Shown here piece after piece: positions 59,836-64,000 of a DNA stretch of 64,000 nt. The position numbers were made by a program, and so were the translations under genes. Within the stretch, counting starts at the first letter, position 1; every line of letters starts with the position of its first letter. A model generated the notes under the pieces. That model was not told the DNA's origin and made no database searches. It was given only the letters and a program-made list of their open reading frames with translations. Source of the DNA: UBA10107 sp963835585 (GTDB taxonomy: Archaea; Nanobdellota; Nanobdellia; Woesearchaeales; UBA10107); contig CAWIGF010000003.1 in assembly GCA_963835585.1 (NCBI GenBank), positions 186,001 through 250,000 on the forward strand, in the 5' to 3' direction.

Positions 59836-60842
59836 TACAAGCTTCTTATAATAGTTAATAATTCCTGTTCGTCCTTCGCATTAATTATCTTCTGAGTCAC
59901 TTCCCTGTTGTTCCTGCACTCTTTTGCCGTCCACAGTGCGTGATCCTTTAGTTCAGAGAAAGAGTACCGTCCTTCCTTTTTTTTGTAGTAGTCAAGAAAG
60001 TCCATAAAATCTTTAGTAGGATTTACTTCTCTTTTGTTGTATATTGTTGTCTTGTCCGATGTTATTATTTTGTCCTTGTACCATTTGTTTAGCTGCGTAA
60101 ACACGGACGGATTCGCCTGTGCAGCCCTGGCAAGCATGATGTAATCGCATTTGGTGACATTGAATGCCTTGTCTGCCGAAAATGAGTTGAATACATCTCC
60201 AGATAGAATAACCGGAATCTTCACTTCTTGCTTTATTTTCCTTACAACACTCCAATCTGATTTATCCTTGTATCCCTGCTCTTTTGTCCTTCCATGTATC
60301 GTGATTGCATCAATTCCTATCTTTTCAGCTTCCTTTGCTATTTCCAACGCGTTCAGTGAATTCTCATCCCAGCCGCTCCTTATTTTTATGGTCAATGGCT
60401 TTTTGATGTTTTCTCTAAGCGTTCTTAGTAATTTGTATAATTGGTCCGTATGCTTCATCAGATAGCAGCCACCCTTCTTGCCAAGCATGTATCCAAGAGG
60501 ACATCCTATGTTCAAATCAAAATAGACACAATAGTCCTTCAATGCCTCAACGCAGAAAAGAATATTCTTGGCCTTTGGACTTCCTAGTTGTATCACCAAT
60601 GGCTGTTCATCATTTTGCGGATTTACATATTTCTTTACAGCTTCGTTAACAGATTTTTCCTTCGCGAATTCTGCAAATTTATCCGCATCGATCATATCTG
60701 TATAAATAACGGCAGCTCCCCTATCCTTGCATAATAGCCTGAACGAGGCGCAGTTCACGGCCTCCATAGGCGCTAGAAAGAACTTTCCCTTTGGCTGGAA
60801 ATCTCCTATTTTCGGGAATTCTGTCATGGATTCATTGTCCAC
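59829..60842 (-). CDS. dus: tRNA-dihydrouridine synthase, second copy
   Basis: A 337-residue Dus enzyme. FMN-binding FFLAPMEAVN, catalytic Cys in NIGCPLGYML, LTIKIRSGWDEN, ITIHGRTKEQ and ILSGDVFNSF are visible. It is longer and diverged from the copy at 27665-28594, with a different Cys-loop environment, so it probably modifies another position of tRNA. It is convergent with the Nudix gene. Confidence 0.92.
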   Translation of the reverse strand: MDNESMTEFPKIGDFQPKGKFFLAPMEAVNCASFRLLCKDRGAAVIYTDMIDADKFAEFAKEKSVNEAVKKYVNPQNDEQPLVIQLGSPKAKNILFCVEALKDYCVYFDLNIGCPLGYMLGKKGGCYLMKHTDQLYKLLRTLRENIKKPLTIKIRSGWDENSLNALEIAKEAEKIGIDAITIHGRTKEQGYKDKSDWSVVRKIKQEVKIPVILSGDVFNSFSADKAFNVTKCDYIMLARAAQANPSVFTQLNKWYKDKIITSDKTTIYNKREVNPTKDFMDFLDYYKKKEGRYSFSELKDHALWTAKECRNNREVTQKIINAKDEQELLTIIRSLYY

Positions 60843-60918
60843 TGCATCTTATATAAAGATAGCGAGGAAAAGCTTTAAATATTTCAATTTATAGAAATAT
60901 GGGTAAGGGGTGATATTA

Positions 60919-61089
60919 ATGGCTAAATTAACAGCATGGCTTGTGACAATTATCGGAGTCCTTCTTTTGTTGCCTCCGCTAGGCGTTGCGTCAGTTACAG
61001 CATTGAATAGCTGGCTAGTTCCGTTGCTCGTATTGATAATCGGAATTGCAAAGCTTTCAAGAAATTACAGCGGTAAGCACGCTAGATAA
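60919..61089 (+). CDS. 56-residue two-helix membrane protein
   Basis: MAKLTAWLVTIIGVLLLLPP begins two hydrophobic helices (residues 5-25 and 30-46) joined by a short polar turn, ending in a basic RNYSGKHAR. GGGGTGAT lies 8 nt upstream of the ATG, and an intrinsic-terminator-like hairpin begins inside its last codons. These features make it a real gene despite its size. Very similar small proteins are, to my knowledge, common in DPANN archaea; function unknown. Confidence 0.72.
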   Translation: MAKLTAWLVTIIGVLLLLPPLGVASVTALNSWLVPLLVLIIGIAKLSRNYSGKHAR

Positions 61090-61102
61090 AGCGTGTTTTT
61101 TT
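61078..61102 (+). terminator. Hairpin terminator overlapping the small membrane gene
   Basis: CACGCT / AGATAA loop / AGCGTG (61078-61095) followed directly by seven T and more T-rich DNA. The loop contains the TAA stop of the 56-residue gene. Confidence 0.75.
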
Positions 61103-61137
61103 ATTTTTTTATTTTAGGATGTGTAAAAATATCTTCT

Positions 61138-61554
61138 TTAGCAATCCACGCTAGAAATTCTGTGCTTTAGTAAGCTGTCTTTTTTGATGAGAATGTTATG
61201 GATTTGATCATAACTGATGTCTCCTTTGACAATGATCTTTTTCTTCTTTGCATTTACGCTTGCAGAGATGCCATGATTAGGATTTGCACGATTTATTCCA
61301 CTAATTAAATGAGAAGCAGTGTATAATATTGAAATATCTTTCAAATTATCTATTGTGACTTCATATCTTCGTTTTTTCTTTAGTTCTAATTCGAGATTTT
61401 CTGCAGAAGCAAGAACTTTTGAGGCTATGAAGCTCAAAAATAGAGGATATGCTTCGTTTTTCGAACTGAGTTCCTTGTCTGACAGAGGTATTTGATGATC
61501 TTTTCTATTTTTGATTACGTATCCCATTGATGTTAAGATAGAGATCACGTTCAT
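61138..61554 (-). CDS. C-terminal part of the Fic gene, in a shifted frame
   Basis: A 138-residue frame overlapping the end of the Fic frame by 50 nt. Read on from the point where the Fic frame leaves its family pattern, it supplies the missing C-terminal helices (PLFLSFIASKVLASAENLEL), suggesting one gene split by a frameshift near 61525-61545. The remaining part (RRYEVTIDNLKDISILY, KKKKIIVKGDISYDQI) is unknown. If independent, no start signal other than ATG is visible. Confidence 0.5.
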   Translation of the reverse strand: MNVISILTSMGYVIKNRKDHQIPLSDKELSSKNEAYPLFLSFIASKVLASAENLELELKKKRRYEVTIDNLKDISILYTASHLISGINRANPNHGISASVNAKKKKIIVKGDISYDQIHNILIKKDSLLKHRISSVDC

Positions 61555-62068
61555 TCTCTTTTATGACTGCAGGAGGATATCCTCTTTCCTCGAGACAGAA
61601 ATTCTGCAGTAAACGTGCAGAACGTCCATTACCATCCTGATATGGGTGGATACGTACCATTTCTGCATGGGCAATCGCTGCACGAACAACAGGATGTATG
61701 TTTGAAGCTTCGAGAATATTAACAAGGTTATCTATTTCACTTTGAATGCTACCGTAAGGAACTCCTACAAACTCTCCAAAAAGAACTTCTCCTGTGCGAA
61801 ATGTCTGAGTGTTGTGGGGTTCGACTTTCTTTCCTAGCACAGAGAGAGAAGAGAGATTAATCCCATATTGACCAAGATATGATCTTGCATCAGCAAGTGC
61901 TTCAAGAGCCGATTCCCGATTAACTTCCTGTTCAATTGCAATGGAATATTTTGACGCGTCAGAGTCCAAAGAACGGATAAATTCTCTCTTCACACAAGAA
62001 GAATACTCGGGATGTGTGTTTATACGGGATACAATTTCATCTATTTTTTGGATAGTTCTCTTTACCAT
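61505..62068 (-). CDS. Fic-domain AMP/nucleotide transferase, probably frameshifted
   Basis: A 187-residue Fic domain protein. The active motif HPYQDGNGR is at residues 141-149 with catalytic His141, and the following RLLQNFCLEERGYPP helix is normal. An N-terminal segment SIAIEQ resembles the inhibitory S-x-x-x-E helix. Fic enzymes attach AMP or other nucleotides to hydroxyls of target proteins. The frame then ends early (NINGIRNQK) and the family's last helices are in another frame just downstream. Either broken or translated in two parts. Confidence 0.78.
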   Translation of the reverse strand: MVKRTIQKIDEIVSRINTHPEYSSCVKREFIRSLDSDASKYSIAIEQEVNRESALEALADARSYLGQYGINLSSLSVLGKKVEPHNTQTFRTGEVLFGEFVGVPYGSIQSEIDNLVNILEASNIHPVVRAAIAHAEMVRIHPYQDGNGRSARLLQNFCLEERGYPPAVIKENERDLYLNINGIRNQK

Positions 62069-62194
62069 GGTAACATAGATGTAACGAATTACTTATATTT
62101 AAACATTTGGATTTTTAACTACTAGATAGTGGCAATATTATTTGGAAATTAATGCTCCAAAAACCTTATAAACCACCCTCTGAACCAAATCTCC

Positions 62195-62455
62195 ATGAAA
62201 GCCATAATAGTTAATTTCAGGGGATCATACAAGCAGCAAAGGGCAAGCAATCAGGTCATAGTCAAGGCTGATGGCATACACACGAAAGCAGCTGCTGAAA
62301 AGATGATAGGCAAGAAAACATTATGGACATCCCCGAAAGGAACTGAGATTCACGGCGTTATTTCCGCTGCTCATGGCAACAAAGGTTCTTTAAGAGCTAT
62401 TTTTGAAAGGGGAATTCCAGGCCAGGCGCTTGGAAAAGAAGTAAAAGTAGAATAA
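62195..62455 (+). CDS. rpl35ae: 50S ribosomal protein eL33 (L35Ae)
   Basis: Large-subunit protein found in eukaryotes and some archaea. The 86 residues form the typical small beta barrel: MKAIIVNFRGSYKQQRASNQ, then WTSPKGTEIHGVISAAHGN and GSLRAIFERGIPGQALG. It stands alone. Presence supports an archaeal, not bacterial, genome. Confidence 0.93.
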   Translation: MKAIIVNFRGSYKQQRASNQVIVKADGIHTKAAAEKMIGKKTLWTSPKGTEIHGVISAAHGNKGSLRAIFERGIPGQALGKEVKVE

Positions 62456-62467
62456 AATTATTTAGTT

Positions 62468-63373
62468 TTATTTACGAAGAAGCCCTTTGTATATCGCTTC
62501 AGCGATTTTGTCAGGGTTTTGTTTTAGGTATGCAAGATCCTCTTTATTGTTCATGCAGCCAACTTCAAATAAAAGAGCAGGATAATTTTTTGGTAATTCT
62601 TTTAGTATGTAAACCTCATCCCCCTCTCTATATAAATTATCCTCTTGAAGATGTTTATTTTTGAAACCATTGAGTTTTGCAAGCTCTTCAAGAACTGGTT
62701 CAGCAACATTATTCAGAACAGAAATATATTTATCATCTGGCAAAATCCAGAATGACCTGGAATTCGATTTACTGTAGAGGGCCAAAGTACCTTCCTTCCC
62801 TTCATCAATATGTATGCTTAAGAAAAGCCCATTACCAGGATGACATTTCGAAAGAATATTTTCTGCGCGTTTTATTTTTAGATCTTTGATTTGTTTATCT
62901 GTACACTTATTTGTATATTTGTTTTTTTCATTTTCATAAATAGTCATTCCAACTCTTACTGCAGGCGAATTCTTTTTTATGATATTATATAATGAATTAG
63001 TTATGTTCCATGTCAAATCAGATTCATCGGTGTAATGTTTACCAATAAGGTTGCCCCAGAACGTTTGATCTTCCTTAACTCCTCTGTTTGCCTCACCAAC
63101 ATGACCTGGATCAAGGACAATCGCTTCATATCCACTTAATGCTCCAATTCCTGCTGCGTAATCTTCGAGGTGGACTTTTTTCGTTGGCTTGATATTTTTT
63201 TGACTGTGAATTGTGGGCAAGGACAATTTGATATTGTGATAATCAGGACGAACTGCATAAAGACCGCTAATAAATCCAGTAATCGTGCCGGCAAGAACCA
63301 TGGCTTTACCAGTCCTTGCAAGCTTATCATACCACTTCAGCTTGTTACTGACTTTCTTTTCGAGCTTTTCCAT
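62468..63373 (-). CDS. Membrane-anchored N-acetylmuramoyl-L-alanine amidase-like protein
   Basis: A 301-residue Amidase_3 family protein. A hydrophobic anchor (MVLAGTITGFISGLYAV, residues about 25-41) places the catalytic domain outside. The zinc motif VLDPGHVGE has His91, a later Glu is expected near TDESDLTWNI, SIHID supplies a second His, and ALLFEVGCMNNKEDL holds the catalytic-type Glu. These enzymes cut peptidoglycan, which archaea lack; acting on bacterial neighbours or a pseudo-wall is inference. Acquired from bacteria is likely. Confidence 0.85.
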   Translation of the reverse strand: MEKLEKKVSNKLKWYDKLARTGKAMVLAGTITGFISGLYAVRPDYHNIKLSLPTIHSQKNIKPTKKVHLEDYAAGIGALSGYEAIVLDPGHVGEANRGVKEDQTFWGNLIGKHYTDESDLTWNITNSLYNIIKKNSPAVRVGMTIYENEKNKYTNKCTDKQIKDLKIKRAENILSKCHPGNGLFLSIHIDEGKEGTLALYSKSNSRSFWILPDDKYISVLNNVAEPVLEELAKLNGFKNKHLQEDNLYREGDEVYILKELPKNYPALLFEVGCMNNKEDLAYLKQNPDKIAEAIYKGLLRK

Positions 63374-63527
63374 GCAACATAAAAAGTACTACACCTATAT
63401 AAATCTTTAGATTTTTAACTACTATTAAGTAATTAAATTGCTTATTATTTCATAAATATATATTTATATATTTATATAATTAAAAAATGAGATATACAAA
63501 TATTTATAAACAAAAAAAGAGCACTAA

Positions 63528-63686
63528 ATGTCGATGTCAAAAATCACCAGGACGATAACAATAGATTTGGAACTCTGGAAGGATGCGAAAAAACTGGCGA
63601 TAGACGAAAATACGAATTTTTCTGAATTGATTGAAGATTTGCTGAACAAAGAATTGAAAAAAAAGGTGAAAGATGAGCCTGAATAA
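63528..63686 (+). CDS. Ribbon-helix-helix protein
   Basis: A 52-residue protein: MSMSKITRTITIDLELW (the ribbon strand), then helices KDAKKLAIDENTNFSELIED and a lysine-rich end. The order matches CopG/Arc-type DNA-binding proteins, often antitoxins or plasmid regulators. TATTTATAAA lies about 25 bp upstream of the ATG. The next gene starts 14 bp after the stop, so they probably form an operon. Confidence 0.68.
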   Translation: MSMSKITRTITIDLELWKDAKKLAIDENTNFSELIEDLLNKELKKKVKDEPE

Positions 63687-63700
63687 AAGAGGAAGATAGG

Positions 63701-64000
63701 ATGGGTCTCTTTTCGAAGTATGATTATAGAAAAGGGGACAACAAACTTAGATGGGGTACTATTCTATGGACTGTTGGAATAGCTTTAATTGTATTGATAC
63801 TTCTGACTGCAGTTCCTTTGCTTGCAGCGACCAAAATTAGTGTGAAGACTCTTTTCACGAAGGAGGGCATAACGAATGCATTTAATGATGTTACAAAATA
63901 TATTACAACATTTGTAAGCAGTGTAGGAACTTTTGTTAAAGATGTCATAGTATCAGTTATTGTCGCTCTTCCTTTGATTGCTTTTGGACGTCTTGATATC
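63701..64000 (+). CDS. Membrane protein, cut by window end
   Basis: 100 codons open to the end of the window. A basic N-terminus (MGLFSKYDYRKGDNKLRWG) is followed by a hydrophobic helix (TVGIALIVLILLTAVPLLAA), a Thr/Val-rich loop and the beginning of another helix (VIVSVIVALPLIAF). GAGGAAGATAGG before the ATG gives a ribosome-binding-site-like match. Probable partner of the ribbon-helix-helix gene; function unknown. Confidence 0.6.
   Translation, partial: MGLFSKYDYRKGDNKLRWGTILWTVGIALIVLILLTAVPLLAATKISVKTLFTKEGITNAFNDVTKYITTFVSSVGTFVKDVIVSVIVALPLIAFGRLDI

Overview
The window is archaeal chromosome. Direct signs are an archaeal-type initiator tRNA, two tRNAs interrupted by bulge-helix-bulge introns, eL33 (L35Ae) and archaeal-length uS15, diphthine synthase, membrane-anchored LonB, an XPD-type helicase, FtsZ, and TATA-like boxes about 25-30 nt upstream of many start codons (leaderless style). 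The AT-rich composition, many tiny membrane proteins, many secreted Asn/Thr-rich proteins and a pyruvate dehydrogenase operon fit a DPANN-type archaeon (Woesearchaeota-like), but that placement is inference: no rRNA is present.

Layout. 1-2.7 kb: XPD helicase (cut by the edge), a small regulator, a free-standing LAGLIDADG endonuclease and two intron-bearing tRNAs (initiator Met, Ser). 2.7-8.3 kb: Nudix hydrolase, small membrane/regulator genes, a recently inserted 890-bp DDE insertion sequence with a 9-bp target duplication, a GtrA-like protein, a histidine phosphatase, RNase HII and a decayed B12-binding gene. 8.5-22 kb: SMC, uS15, a gene with an apparent frameshift, an RsuA-type pseudouridine synthase coupled to a Cas4/RecB-like nuclease, two tRNA-Gln genes, a thymidine-kinase-like protein, two related lipoproteins, diphthine synthase and a TnpB element with its right-end hairpin. 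22-25 kb: ftsZ with an unusual hairpin-rich leader, then secreted proteins. 25-42 kb is metabolic: PepF, a Dus enzyme, ADP-forming acyl-CoA synthetase subunits, a radical SAM protein, LipB, an operon of thioredoxin-like protein, LipA, E1 alpha, E1 beta and E2, glutamate dehydrogenase, ATP-dependent DNA ligase and a second thioredoxin-like protein. 42.3-43.4 kb holds a second LAGLIDADG gene that runs through a tRNA-Arg. 44-51 kb is a cell-surface cluster whose members share Ig-like repeats or a common C-terminal domain. 51-57 kb is a minus-strand run of small unknown genes and regulators with a eukaryote-like HIS6. 57-64 kb has LonB, a Nudix hydrolase, a second Dus enzyme, a split Fic gene, eL33, a peptidoglycan-amidase-like protein and a ribbon-helix-helix protein beside a truncated membrane gene.

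How it works together. Pyruvate would be oxidised by PDH (E1/E2, lipoylated through LipB and LipA) to acetyl-CoA, and the ADP-forming synthetase could convert acetyl-CoA to acetate plus ATP; no E3 is visible here. Mobile elements recur next to tRNAs. A 22-bp promoter-proximal element, with a second word in two of its three locations, links the first LAGLIDADG gene, TnpB and a winged-helix regulator, and is the most unusual unexplained signal in the window.
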